From: Paenibacillus sp. FSL R5-0341
Lineage (GTDB): Bacteria; Bacillota; Bacilli; Paenibacillales; Paenibacillaceae
Assembly (NCBI RefSeq): GCF_037975235.1
Contig: NZ_CP150241.1
Span: 2,790,001-2,854,000 of the forward strand
Direction: 5' to 3'
DNA: 64,000 nucleotides
This document shows, in pieces, positions 36,101 to 45,059 of this stretch. A program made the position numbers and the translations under genes. Position 1 is the first letter of the stretch. Every line of letters starts with the position of its first letter. The notes beneath the pieces were generated by a model. That model had not been told where the DNA came from. It did no database searches and saw nothing but the letters and a program-made list of their open reading frames with translations.

Positions 36101-39100
36101 GACAACATCTTTACCTTACCAAATTCAACGCAAGCCCCAGCAACCGAGTCATGTGAAAACGACACAGATCACTGAGACTTCAGCTGAACTTACAGTGGAT
36201 TTACCAACTGGGGAAAGGTATACCGATGGATATCAGTATGAGATAACGAATAAAACAACAGGACAGTCATGGACACTGGATTATCCTAACCACAGTATAA
36301 TCGATCACTCCCTAAGCGGTGGTCAGGTCTATGAATATGAAGTTAGAATGAGAAACCATACCGGAGTAAGTGATGCAGTAAGCGCTCAAGTATTAACTAC
36401 CCCAGCAGCTCCCGGAACGTTGCACGTTCGAAAAGTAGATTCACAGCCCCATTTGGCCGAAATTCAATTTGATTCAGTACGAGGAGCAGATGCATACCGC
36501 ATCATCGCGACTACTTCGGACGGAACTACCGTGTTTGATCAGACGGTATCTGATCCGAGTAGCCTTCCCTATGTCAGCAACCTGGTTCCAGGAACCATTC
36601 ATAACATTTCGGTAACGGCAATGAATGAAAGTGGAGCAGGTGGTAGCAGTAGAACCGGATTCCTCACACTGCCGGCAATGCCCGGGGAATTTATAGCCGT
36701 TCAAATTCAGGAGCATGATATTTCATTAGAATGGGAGACAGTGACTTCTGCAACGTATTATGGTCTTTCACGCGATGGAAAAGCCATATATGAAGGAGAG
36801 CAGTCGGAGTATCTGGACTCGGGTCTGGATAGCGGAACGGAGTACAGCTATACGTTAATTGCAGGAAATGAGACAGGACCAGGGCCGTTGGCTGGATTAC
36901 CTTTGCTCAAGACGTTACCTGGACAGGTATCCGGCTTACAGATATCAGATGCTTCCACAGCGAGCCTTCGTCTAAATTGGGAAGCAGTACGAGGAGCCGA
37001 TCGTTATGAGTTATGGTTGAATGGAGAGAAGTCGGGAATGGTTCCTGCCGGAACCCAAGAATGGGTCTTTGCGGGACTTAGTTCGGGAACATCTTATCAA
37101 CTGGATGTACAAGCAGTGAACGGAAGTGGACAGGGGATGCGCAGTTCGGTATCAGGAACAACGCTACCAGAGAGCCCGTCGGGACTTCACGTTGCTCAAG
37201 TAACTGAACAGGGAGCGATCTTAAGCTGGGAGCCTGTCGTTGGGGCAACGAAATATCGGGTGGTTATCGATGGACAGAGCCATGAGATATCAGATACACA
37301 ACTCGCAGTTCACCATCTGTCAAGCAGTCGTGAATATAATTATGATGTACAGGCAGGCAATGCTGCCGGGTACGGTGCATCCACCAGTAGTACAATTCTT
37401 ACGCTACCTAGCAGGCCGGAAGGACTGAATGTCATATCGACTGGTGAGACAAGTATGGGACTTGCATGGCAAGCTGTAGATACGGCGAATCTCTATATTG
37501 TGAAAATCAATGGAACAGAAGTGGGCAGAACATCAGAACTGGCCTACACAGTTGAGGGATTGTTGCCAGGTACAGAGTACGATTTGGAAGTTCAGGCTGT
37601 GAATGCTTCTGGATCAGGTGAAACAGCTCAGCTCATCCGATTGTCCAAACCTGTGTCGCCTGCCGAGGTAATTGTTGATCCAGGAGTACATCGGGCAAAA
37701 GTTTCCTGGTCTGTCGTGGAAGGTGCCGCTGAATACGTGATTGAGCAGAATGGCAAGGAGATCTATAGAGGAGTGGAGAATGAAACAACGATTACAGGGC
37801 TCCAGGATGGAACGTGGCATCGCTATCAACTATGGGCGGTCAACAGACAGGGAACTCGTTCTGAAGAGACGGATGTATCTCTGCTGACTTTGCCTGAGAA
37901 ACCCGTTAAGGTTGCAGTATATGATGTGGCAAAAAACAGCCTGGGTCTGGATTTCAGTAACACTGGTATCCAAGGGGCAGATCATTACGTCATTGAACGG
38001 GATGGAAGAGAGATTGCTCAGTTGAATTCAAGTGAGACCCTGTTCGTAGACAAGGACCTATCGCCAGGAACAAAATACACTTACGTGATTCGGGCAGTTA
38101 ATACGAGTGGAGCGGGGGCGTCGCTTACGTTCAGTATAATGACTCAAACGTTGCCATTGGTTGCAGAAAGTATCACGGTGAAAGCTGGAACACATGCGGT
38201 GGATCTGGCTTGGGATGTTGTAAAAGGAGCAGCTGCATATGAAATTCGTAATCGGGTAACGGGAGAGGTGCAGAGCGTGTCTGAACCGTCTTTACATCTC
38301 AACAGTATGCTGGATGGCACAGTGTATGAATTCGAACTCGTTGCGATTAATGAAGATGGTCATCAGTCAGAGCCTATCCAGATTCAGGTTTTAACGAAAC
38401 CCATAGCGCCTCAGACGGCAGGTATAACACACATCACAGATCAAACCGCGACACTGGACCTGAATGGCAGCTCCACACGGGGAGCAGAGCAATTCATCAT
38501 GATGAGAGATGGCGTGGAAATCGCGAGGGTTCCAACAGATCAAGGAGCATTTGAAGATGATGGACTGACACCAGGAGAGTATTACACGTACACCATCCAA
38601 ACATCCAATGCTGCGGGGGTGAGTGATTCCGGTTTTGAAGTTCAATTGCGGACATTGCCTGCGACTATTATTGAACCTTTACATGCAAGCATGATTGGGG
38701 AAAAGGAGGGATTGATCTTTTGGCCAAAGGTACGAGGCGCGGAGGGATATACCATACGCATCGGAGATCAGATCATCACCACAATTGAAGAAGGGGATAT
38801 CACAGAGATGAGATTAACTCATCTGGAGAGTGCGACCCGATATGATCAGGTGCAGGTTATTCCTTATAATACGGCTGGTTCAGGAAGCCCCATGACTGTG
38901 ACCGCTTTTTACACCCTGCCTCATGTGGATTCGCTGGAAATGAAGTTGTATCCGGAGACAGATCACGCCAAACTGGAATGGGACTTTCCTTATGTGAACG
39001 AAACATTCGTTGTATTACTGGATGGTAATGAAGTATATAGAGGCAAACAAAAAGAGTTTATTGTTGATCAACTCGATGCAGGCAAGCAGTACGAGATAGA

Positions 39101-40649
39101 GATCTACACGGAGAATGATCAGGGAGATGCATCGGAGAAGCTGGCGCATTCTGTCCTGACCAAGCCAGCAGCCCCTGTCAAAGTAGAGTATCTTTCAGCG
39201 AAGGACCGCATTCGTCTTCTATTGGAACAGAGTCGGGTTGTAGGTGCCGATCAGTTTGTCATTGAGCGTGACGGTGTGGAGATTGCTCGTGTTCCAGTAG
39301 ACGAAGTGTTCTATGATGATGAGCGACTCGAACCAGGCGTGAACTATATTTATACGGTCAAGGCCATGAATGCCTCGGGCAGTAGTGACGGTGGTTACTA
39401 TCTTTCTGCTATGACCCTTCCTGGTAGCGTTACTTCTCCTCCTGTAGTAGAAGGGCGTTCAATGTATGGTACAAACATTGTATGGGAACTGATTCCTGGT
39501 GCTGTGGGTTATCGAGTTTATCGGAATGAAGAGATCGTGGGAACGACAACGGAGACATCCATACATGTGTCTGATTTGAACAGTGCAGAGCGTTATACTG
39601 AATTTGCAATCATTCCATTCAATGAGGCAGGGGAGGGTGAGGTACTTCAAGTACCTGAATTCGAGACGCTACCTTCCGAGGAACTGACAGTAGCAGCCGT
39701 AGCGCAAGGTACGAACACGATTAAGCTAACTTGGGAACTGGAATCCATGAATGAGGTGATTGTGATCACCCATAAAGATCGTGAAATTTACCGTGGCACG
39801 CAGCGAAGTTATGTATGGACAGGATTGAATGCTGAGCAGCAATATGAGGTGGACGTATGGACGGAGAATTCAGCGGGTGAAAGAAGTGAAAGCAAACGGG
39901 CAGCAGCCATGACTTTTCCGTATCCACCATCCGCCTGGAGCGGTGGTGGTACAGCTTCAAATCCGGCAGATACTTCGGTAAAAGCCGATGAGTTGAGTTC
40001 ACAACTTGAACCCTCTAAGCAATCTGATCTACCTGCGAAAAAAAATATCAAATTTATCGATATCAGCCAAACATTCAATAAAGACCAGATTACCTGGCTG
40101 GCGGAACAAAATATCATTCAAGGTGTAAGTGAAACTCACTTCGAACCACGCCGTCCGATCACGCGTGCAGAGTTCACCGCACTAATCGTGCGTTTGATGA
40201 GTGTGGACACGACTGCCAACAATCAGCATGGCTTTCAGGATGTAAATGACGAAGATTGGTTCGCTCCTGAGATCAAGGCAGCAGTTCATCATGAAATGGT
40301 TCAAGGCATGGGGAATGGAAAATTCGCTCCGTATGCGCTGGTAACACGTGAACAGGCATCCAAGATTATAGCGAATGTTGTCCATAAAATCAGCCCGAAA
40401 CGGCTGACTTCTTTAAAATCATTTACCGACCAGACGGATGTATCCGATTGGGCCAAAGAAGAAGTAGAAGAGCTTGCAGGTTTGTACATGATTACCGGGT
40501 ATGAAGACGGTAGTTTCCGTCCCATGCAGCACTTAAGCAGATCCGAAGCTGCAGCGCTGATCTTCCGCTTAAATAAGCTGATTCAAGTCATGGATGAGAA
40601 CCGTACAGATCAAGTTGAGAAAGCGTCAGCGTTCGATCGTCATATCTAG
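33147..40649 (+). CDS. Very large secreted surface protein: Ig/FN3/OmpL47 repeats with C-terminal SLH anchor
   Basis: A 2,500-residue exported protein with no recognisable enzyme domain. Modules in order: signal peptide (cleavage near VMA-ET), a unique N-terminal domain of about 270 residues (NVFYGGDTGNVSTIIDHNG, GGTFYWDTMVNGND), a bacterial Ig domain, two FN3 domains, about five OmpL47-like repeats (nt 34810-36120; each with a W(T/S)K..V.(V/F)T strand and 'DxxGN'), some fifteen FN3-like repeats (nt 36135-39920), a short linker and three SLH repeats (nt 40055-40600; FKDI-like FIDISQTF, GFQDVNDEDWF, SFTDQTDVSDW). It is probably an adhesin or scaffold bound to the cell wall. The start is TTG 33147 with AAAGGAG eight bases upstream; the frame opens at 33099 inside the terminator. 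Confidence 0.82.
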   Translation: MKKSGKRVKKQAEQLTKVVLAFALLSPQALLLEWGAATVMAETVETIGIVSDTSSMKAVQSSKVKVEMNSDGKYRIVLLPNTNVFYGGDTGNVSTIIDHNGSPVNFKTLPLNYYRINNNVIEMSRQKDNVEYILRVSIVNATSQGGYMKVELEAINRSGSALNLGGTFYWDTMVNGNDASPFEVIENGWRNYSGGVQVTAFYANTYNVVNADRIYMGQYSSPDSAQLTGGSSPSAFTPGQTVTASDTAAQFWWNAKATANQTSRKFSTIVGIGPKNVPPSFTLTAPSSGQTYYKGEQLQISGTTRDTDVGDLLTVKWSIDGGSENILTQMTATGSNQSFNTNYTLPDTLPDGTHTLQVWVMDDKGGVSSAGTVNFTVRSFVVPGTPTYTLVNPNNLTVNWDKKANDASVTYELKNMTTNQIVDTGASNSRQVTGLTPNTSYSFAVRAKNSSGSFTGYSTPSTKYTLANPPATAAVTQSGNSVTASWNNNSNPAGTQYKTEIRSPGGQVLASGTSTSTRTAFALTGLADGKYEVFVAALNGEGIQTPYISAGEMMKDTTGPTAPSVTVTPSTWTKEDVLVTVEEGKDVLSGTQKTEVKVGPAGEWREYSAPFTVNSEGNTTVMARSIDAFGNTGQETAVTARVDRTAPTPPVISLNPPEWTKAAVIVTLTEGMDEASGIGLTQYKLGSEGEWIDYRTPFTLSEEGITEIYARSVDWASNVSASTSVTARIDKTGPEQPRITLSEEHWTNQDVTFAINSGEDAGSGLAKSQYRLNKEGPWIDYTGEVTITDEGETIVYARSLDRVGNISMSAQATVRIDTTAPTEPVIRLSSSGWSKEHVQFTIAGSVDERAISYEYSMNDAPYMTGNTGTVSTNGATTIRARARDAVGNVSKEVSRIAYVDQIAPTITFAPNGHGWTDTDISTTIQYADAHSGIQELERFYQVTNSAESPEHWLEARSDEHKVSIESEGIWYIHAKTMDRAGYTYETTSLPYQIQRKPQQPSHVKTTQITETSAELTVDLPTGERYTDGYQYEITNKTTGQSWTLDYPNHSIIDHSLSGGQVYEYEVRMRNHTGVSDAVSAQVLTTPAAPGTLHVRKVDSQPHLAEIQFDSVRGADAYRIIATTSDGTTVFDQTVSDPSSLPYVSNLVPGTIHNISVTAMNESGAGGSSRTGFLTLPAMPGEFIAVQIQEHDISLEWETVTSATYYGLSRDGKAIYEGEQSEYLDSGLDSGTEYSYTLIAGNETGPGPLAGLPLLKTLPGQVSGLQISDASTASLRLNWEAVRGADRYELWLNGEKSGMVPAGTQEWVFAGLSSGTSYQLDVQAVNGSGQGMRSSVSGTTLPESPSGLHVAQVTEQGAILSWEPVVGATKYRVVIDGQSHEISDTQLAVHHLSSSREYNYDVQAGNAAGYGASTSSTILTLPSRPEGLNVISTGETSMGLAWQAVDTANLYIVKINGTEVGRTSELAYTVEGLLPGTEYDLEVQAVNASGSGETAQLIRLSKPVSPAEVIVDPGVHRAKVSWSVVEGAAEYVIEQNGKEIYRGVENETTITGLQDGTWHRYQLWAVNRQGTRSEETDVSLLTLPEKPVKVAVYDVAKNSLGLDFSNTGIQGADHYVIERDGREIAQLNSSETLFVDKDLSPGTKYTYVIRAVNTSGAGASLTFSIMTQTLPLVAESITVKAGTHAVDLAWDVVKGAAAYEIRNRVTGEVQSVSEPSLHLNSMLDGTVYEFELVAINEDGHQSEPIQIQVLTKPIAPQTAGITHITDQTATLDLNGSSTRGAEQFIMMRDGVEIARVPTDQGAFEDDGLTPGEYYTYTIQTSNAAGVSDSGFEVQLRTLPATIIEPLHASMIGEKEGLIFWPKVRGAEGYTIRIGDQIITTIEEGDITEMRLTHLESATRYDQVQVIPYNTAGSGSPMTVTAFYTLPHVDSLEMKLYPETDHAKLEWDFPYVNETFVVLLDGNEVYRGKQKEFIVDQLDAGKQYEIEIYTENDQGDASEKLAHSVLTKPAAPVKVEYLSAKDRIRLLLEQSRVVGADQFVIERDGVEIARVPVDEVFYDDERLEPGVNYIYTVKAMNASGSSDGGYYLSAMTLPGSVTSPPVVEGRSMYGTNIVWELIPGAVGYRVYRNEEIVGTTTETSIHVSDLNSAERYTEFAIIPFNEAGEGEVLQVPEFETLPSEELTVAAVAQGTNTIKLTWELESMNEVIVITHKDREIYRGTQRSYVWTGLNAEQQYEVDVWTENSAGERSESKRAAAMTFPYPPSAWSGGGTASNPADTSVKADELSSQLEPSKQSDLPAKKNIKFIDISQTFNKDQITWLAEQNIIQGVSETHFEPRRPITRAEFTALIVRLMSVDTTANNQHGFQDVNDEDWFAPEIKAAVHHEMVQGMGNGKFAPYALVTREQASKIIANVVHKISPKRLTSLKSFTDQTDVSDWAKEEVEELAGLYMITGYEDGSFRPMQHLSRSEAAALIFRLNKLIQVMDENRTDQVEKASAFDRHI

Positions 40650-40720
40650 ATTGAATTGAATCATACATGTGATACTGCAAGCATCGCTAGTAACGACATT
40701 ACCGCTTGGTTGGTTTTTAA

Positions 40721-40729
40721 TGCTATAAT
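40721..40729 (+). promoter_or_regulatory. Extended -10 promoter for treR
   Basis: TGCTATAAT matches TGnTATAAT, about 50 bases before the treR start. Confidence 0.45.
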
Positions 40730-40776
40730 GGTTGCCAATATGATAAAAAAAGGGTAATGAACAATGGTGATGAATA

Positions 40777-41487
40777 ATGAATAATAAATTTATCCGGATA
40801 TATGAAGATATTGCAAATCGTATTCGGACCGGAGAGATTGAGGCAGGGACGCTGCTTCAATCGGAACTGGATCTATCGGAAAGTTATCAAACGTCTCGAG
40901 AGACCATTCGCAAAGCGCTGAAAATGTTGTACGAAGAAGGTTATATTCAGAAGATTCAAGGCAAGGGCTCGATTGTACTGGACATACGCAAGATCGATTT
41001 TCCCATCTCAGGTCTGGTTAGTTTCAAGGAATTAGCCAAAAAAATGGGACATCGGGCTCAAACGTATGTGAAGGTTTTCGAGGAGCAACAGGTCGATCAG
41101 GCGTTGTACAAGAAAATTAACTTTGGTCTGAATGAACAGGTCTGGGAGATCAGACGTGTGCGCAAAGTGGATGGAGAGCACGTCATTCTGGACAAAGATT
41201 ACATCAGCCAGCGGCTTGTTCCTGGACTCAGCAAAGAGATCTGTAATGATTCCATCTATCAGTACATTGAGCAAGAGCTGGGGCTTTCCATTTCGTTTGC
41301 CAAGAAAGAGATTCTGGTGGAAGAACCCACCGCTGAGGACAGGGAATTACTTGACCTTGAAGGTTTCCACAATGTGGTTGTGGTAAGGAGCCAAGTTTAC
41401 CTGGAGGATGCCAGTCAATTTCAGTATACGGAGTCGAGGCATCGACCGGACAAGTTCAGATTTGTGGATTTTGCACGCCGAAGATAA
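40777..41487 (+). CDS. treR: TreR-type GntR family repressor
   Basis: A 236-residue GntR/HutC regulator. The winged helix occupies about residues 5-70 (IYEDIANRIRTGEIEAGTLL, SRETIRKALKMLYEEGYIQK) and a UTRA ligand domain follows. The sequence closely follows B. subtilis TreR, the trehalose-6-phosphate-responsive repressor (SGLVSFKELA, DGEHVILDKDY, and the ending FQYTESRHRPDKFRFVDFARR). The usual treP and treA genes are not next to it; downstream are a DUF5107 protein and a GH35 enzyme, so it is an orphan treR or controls other genes. No TreR operator (TTGTATATACAA-like) was noticed nearby. Confidence 0.85.
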   Translation: MNNKFIRIYEDIANRIRTGEIEAGTLLQSELDLSESYQTSRETIRKALKMLYEEGYIQKIQGKGSIVLDIRKIDFPISGLVSFKELAKKMGHRAQTYVKVFEEQQVDQALYKKINFGLNEQVWEIRRVRKVDGEHVILDKDYISQRLVPGLSKEICNDSIYQYIEQELGLSISFAKKEILVEEPTAEDRELLDLEGFHNVVVVRSQVYLEDASQFQYTESRHRPDKFRFVDFARRR

Positions 41488-41504
41488 GTTAATCAAGATT
41501 GATC

Positions 41505-41552
41505 AGAGAGTACCTTTCACTGCATTATTTGCGTGGATCGGTACTCTCTTTG
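41505..41552 (+). terminator. Hairpin after treR
   Basis: AGAGAGTACC and GGTACTCTCT are exact inverse complements separated by 25 bases. The T tract is short, so termination may be weak. Confidence 0.45.
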
Positions 41553-41662
41553 GTTATGCGGGAAATCCGAAGATCGTCCATCAAGAACCGCTTAATGTCA
41601 ATGTTCTTCCTTCATGCTGGAGCGTATGATCACAATATATACGAGACCGAGGAGTGAGGGAA

Positions 41663-44600
41663 TTGAATCACGTGACAGCGAAATCAAATGTCCGCATATG
41701 GGAAGAAACCAGAGATATTCCAACCTATGGTACAGGTAAACCGGACAAAAACCCGATGTTTCTTGAAAAGCGAATCTACCAGGGAAGTTCGGGTAAGGTG
41801 TACCCGCATCCCGTGATCGACAGCATTGAAGATGAGGCCAAAATGAAGTCGTATCGACTAATTATTCTCGAAAATGAATATGTACGTATCGAGTTGATGC
41901 CCGAACTGGGCGGACGTATCTATCGTGCGCTGGATCGGACCAACGACTACGATTTTGTATACTATAACCGGGTGATTAAACCTGCACTTGTGGGACTGGC
42001 AGGGCCATGGATTTCCGGAGGAATTGAATTCAACTGGCCACAGCATCATCGGCCCAACACGTATGGCCCAGTCGACTATACATTTGGCAGTAATGAAGAT
42101 GGAAGCGCTACCGTCTGGGTGGGCGAGATTGACCGCATGTATGGTACCAAAATGACCGCTGGCTTCACATTACATCCTGGCAAAGCCTATCTTGAAATCC
42201 AGGCCGAAGTATATAATCGCACCAACACACCTCAAACTTTTCTATGGTGGGCCAATCCAGCTGTAGCCGTCAATGATCACACGCAATCCGTGTTTCCACC
42301 TGATGTAACGGCTGTATTGGATCATGGTAAACGGGATGTATCCCGGTTTCCGATCGCAACCGGGACCTATTACAAGATGGACTATTCCGAAGGCGTGGAT
42401 ATCTCGCGATACAAAAACATACCGGTTCCAACATCGTACATGGCTTATAAATCGGATTATAATTTCGTAGGCGGCTATGACCACGGGGTTCAGGCAGGTT
42501 TGTTGCATGTGGCCAATCACCATATCTCACCCGGGAAAAAACAATGGACCTGGGGGAACGGGGAATTCGGGCAAGCCTGGGATCGGCAGTTAACGGACGA
42601 GGATGGACCTTATATTGAATTAATGACCGGGATCTATACCGATAATCAGCCTGATTTTACATGGTTACAGCCCTATGAAGCCAAATCATTTTCCCAGTAT
42701 TTTATGCCGTATAAAGGAATTGGCATGGTTAAAAATGCATCAATTGATGCAGCGGTTAACCTCGAAATGGACGAAACGACCGGAATGGTAACCGTGATGG
42801 TATATGCGACGTCGGTTTTTGAACAAGTGACCGTTGAAGTGATAGGACCAACCGCGGTATATCTCCATGAGAGATGTAATATCTCACCTACGGAACTATA
42901 TAAATCTTCATTCCCGTGGAGCGGACAAGATGAACGGCATCAGTTGAAGTTAAGTGTTCGAACTGCGGAAGGAAGAGTACTTGTGACCTATCAGCCTGAA
43001 AGATCTGAGATTCAGGAAGTTCCAGATCCGGCCACACCACTCCCACTACCATCGGAGATTCGTACCAATGAACAACTGTATCTCGCGGGTCTTCATCTGG
43101 AGCAATATCGGCATGCCACGTATGAACCGGAACCTTATTATCTGGAAGGATTGAAGCGTGATGCAACGGATATCCGTCTGAACATTGCCTATGGTACATT
43201 GCTGCTGCGTAGAGGACTGTTTCAAGATGCGGAGAAGCATTTCAGACAGGCCGTTCAATCGCTGACGTGGAAAAATACGAATCCGTATGATAGTGAAGCA
43301 TTTTACCAACTCGGTCTGAGTTTGAAACTACAGGGAAAACAGGAAGAATCCTATGCTGCTCTCTATAAAGCTGTATGGTCTGCACAGCATCAGGATACGG
43401 GTTATTACATGCTTGCTCAGATCGATACGGGTCAACATCGGTACATCGAAGCGTTGGATCACATCGAACGTTCGCTGATTCGTAACACCAGAAACTACAA
43501 GGCTCGTCATCTGAAGGTGGCACTGCTGCGTAGATTGGGTCAAGATAAACAGGCGATCCAATATGCGCGTGAGACATTGGCACTGGACCCGGTTGAATTT
43601 GGAGCTGCACATGAATTAGTCCTGATTTACAGCGGGGCTACTACACCGTCAGATAGGCAAAAAGCGGAGCAAGCACGTGAACATTTCCATCGTCTGATGC
43701 GAGGAGACGTTCATAATTATCTGAATGTAGCCGCAGATTACGCGGATTGTGGATTGTGGGAAGAAGCACTGAAGGTACTCTCCGGTGTTGAATCCGAAGT
43801 TGCACAGCCGTATCCCATGGTTGGTTATGCGCTGGCTTACTTGTATCGTAAGTTGGGGGATACGGAACAGGTCCGAGAATATCAAAAGCAGGGGAAAGCT
43901 GCTCCAACCGATTATTGTTTTCCTAACACGCTATTTGAATTTCTGGTACTTCAGGATGTATTGGCAGTGGATTCGAATGATGCGCGTGCTCACTATTACC
44001 TGGGAAATTGGCTATATGATCATAAACGCTACGAGGAAGCGATCACTCATTGGGAAACTTCGCGTGAGACGGATGCTTCATATTCAACTGTACATCGGAA
44101 TCTGGGACTGGCTTATTATAATAAGCTGAATCGGCCCGGTCTTGCACTGGCATCCTTAGAGGAAGCTTTCCGGTTGGATTCACAGGATGCCCGAATCTTC
44201 TACGAGTTGGATCAATTGCGCAAGAAGATGGGGTATTCTTGTGAACGTCGAATCAAATTGCTGGAACAACATATGGAGTTGGTTCATCACCGTGATGATC
44301 TGTATATCGAGTGGGTGACTCTGTTAAATATGCAGGGTAGTCATCAGGAAGCATGGGATGCTCTTCAGGCCCGGCGGTTTCATCCCTGGGAGGGTGGAGA
44401 AGGCAAAGTTACAGGACAATATGTTACGGCACTGACGGAACTGGCAAAGCAAAATCTGGAGAAACAACAACCTGAACTAGCATTGGAGCTGTTGCAGAAG
44501 GCTTTGCTTTACCCTGAGAACCTAGGTGAAGGTAAATTGGAAGGAGCTGGAGACAATCCATTGTACTTTTATCTGGGCTGTACCTACCAGCAATTGAAGA

Positions 44601-45001
44601 ATAATCATGCTGCAGAGGAAAGTTTTCTAAGAGCCTCAATCGGTCTGAACGAACCGGCAAGCGCGATGTTCTATAATGATCAACCGCCGGAATCGATCTA
44701 TTATCAGGGACTGGCCTGGCAGAAGCTTGGCAATACGAAGGAAGCAAACAGACGCTTTAACAAACTGATTGATTATGCCGAAAGACATATGCAAGATCAC
44801 ATCCGAATGGATTACTTTGCGGTCTCTCTGCCCGATTTTCTGGTATTCGACGATGATCTCGATCAGCGCAATGAAGAACATTGCCTTTACATGCGGGCAT
44901 TGGGTCTCCAGGGACTGGGGCGGACGAACGAAGCAAAGGATGAGTTGGAGCGAGTACTGGAGAAGAACCCGAATCATCAAGGGGCAATCGTCCATCGATA
45001 A
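41663..45001 (+). CDS. DUF5107 domain protein with C-terminal TPR repeats
   Basis: A cytosolic protein of about 1,112 residues. The N-terminal 330 residues are DUF5107, a galactose-mutarotase-like sugar-binding fold (MPELGGRIYRALDRTNDYDF, WISGGIEFNWPQHHRP, FLWWANPAV). The rest contains many tetratricopeptide repeats (for example DAEKHFRQAV, YYMLAQIDTGQ, AHYYLGNWLYDHKRYEEAI). Such proteins are frequent beside glycoside hydrolases; whether they are enzymes is unknown. The start is probably TTG 41663, with GGAGTGAGGG ideally placed; GTG 41654 lies inside that ribosome binding site. The GH35 gene follows 58 bases later with its own GGAG, so the two form an operon. Confidence 0.78.
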   Translation: MNHVTAKSNVRIWEETRDIPTYGTGKPDKNPMFLEKRIYQGSSGKVYPHPVIDSIEDEAKMKSYRLIILENEYVRIELMPELGGRIYRALDRTNDYDFVYYNRVIKPALVGLAGPWISGGIEFNWPQHHRPNTYGPVDYTFGSNEDGSATVWVGEIDRMYGTKMTAGFTLHPGKAYLEIQAEVYNRTNTPQTFLWWANPAVAVNDHTQSVFPPDVTAVLDHGKRDVSRFPIATGTYYKMDYSEGVDISRYKNIPVPTSYMAYKSDYNFVGGYDHGVQAGLLHVANHHISPGKKQWTWGNGEFGQAWDRQLTDEDGPYIELMTGIYTDNQPDFTWLQPYEAKSFSQYFMPYKGIGMVKNASIDAAVNLEMDETTGMVTVMVYATSVFEQVTVEVIGPTAVYLHERCNISPTELYKSSFPWSGQDERHQLKLSVRTAEGRVLVTYQPERSEIQEVPDPATPLPLPSEIRTNEQLYLAGLHLEQYRHATYEPEPYYLEGLKRDATDIRLNIAYGTLLLRRGLFQDAEKHFRQAVQSLTWKNTNPYDSEAFYQLGLSLKLQGKQEESYAALYKAVWSAQHQDTGYYMLAQIDTGQHRYIEALDHIERSLIRNTRNYKARHLKVALLRRLGQDKQAIQYARETLALDPVEFGAAHELVLIYSGATTPSDRQKAEQAREHFHRLMRGDVHNYLNVAADYADCGLWEEALKVLSGVESEVAQPYPMVGYALAYLYRKLGDTEQVREYQKQGKAAPTDYCFPNTLFEFLVLQDVLAVDSNDARAHYYLGNWLYDHKRYEEAITHWETSRETDASYSTVHRNLGLAYYNKLNRPGLALASLEEAFRLDSQDARIFYELDQLRKKMGYSCERRIKLLEQHMELVHHRDDLYIEWVTLLNMQGSHQEAWDALQARRFHPWEGGEGKVTGQYVTALTELAKQNLEKQQPELALELLQKALLYPENLGEGKLEGAGDNPLYFYLGCTYQQLKNNHAAEESFLRASIGLNEPASAMFYNDQPPESIYYQGLAWQKLGNTKEANRRFNKLIDYAERHMQDHIRMDYFAVSLPDFLVFDDDLDQRNEEHCLYMRALGLQGLGRTNEAKDELERVLEKNPNHQGAIVHR

Positions 45002-45059
45002 TTGATAATCTATTCATCATCAACCATATCCCATTTATATCGAAGGAGTTATATAATCC

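Noticed and set aside
36135..39920. Repeated DNA resembling a tandem or CRISPR-like array
   Set aside because: The periodicity of roughly 250 bases reflects divergent FN3 protein repeats inside one gene; there are no short identical repeats with unique spacers.
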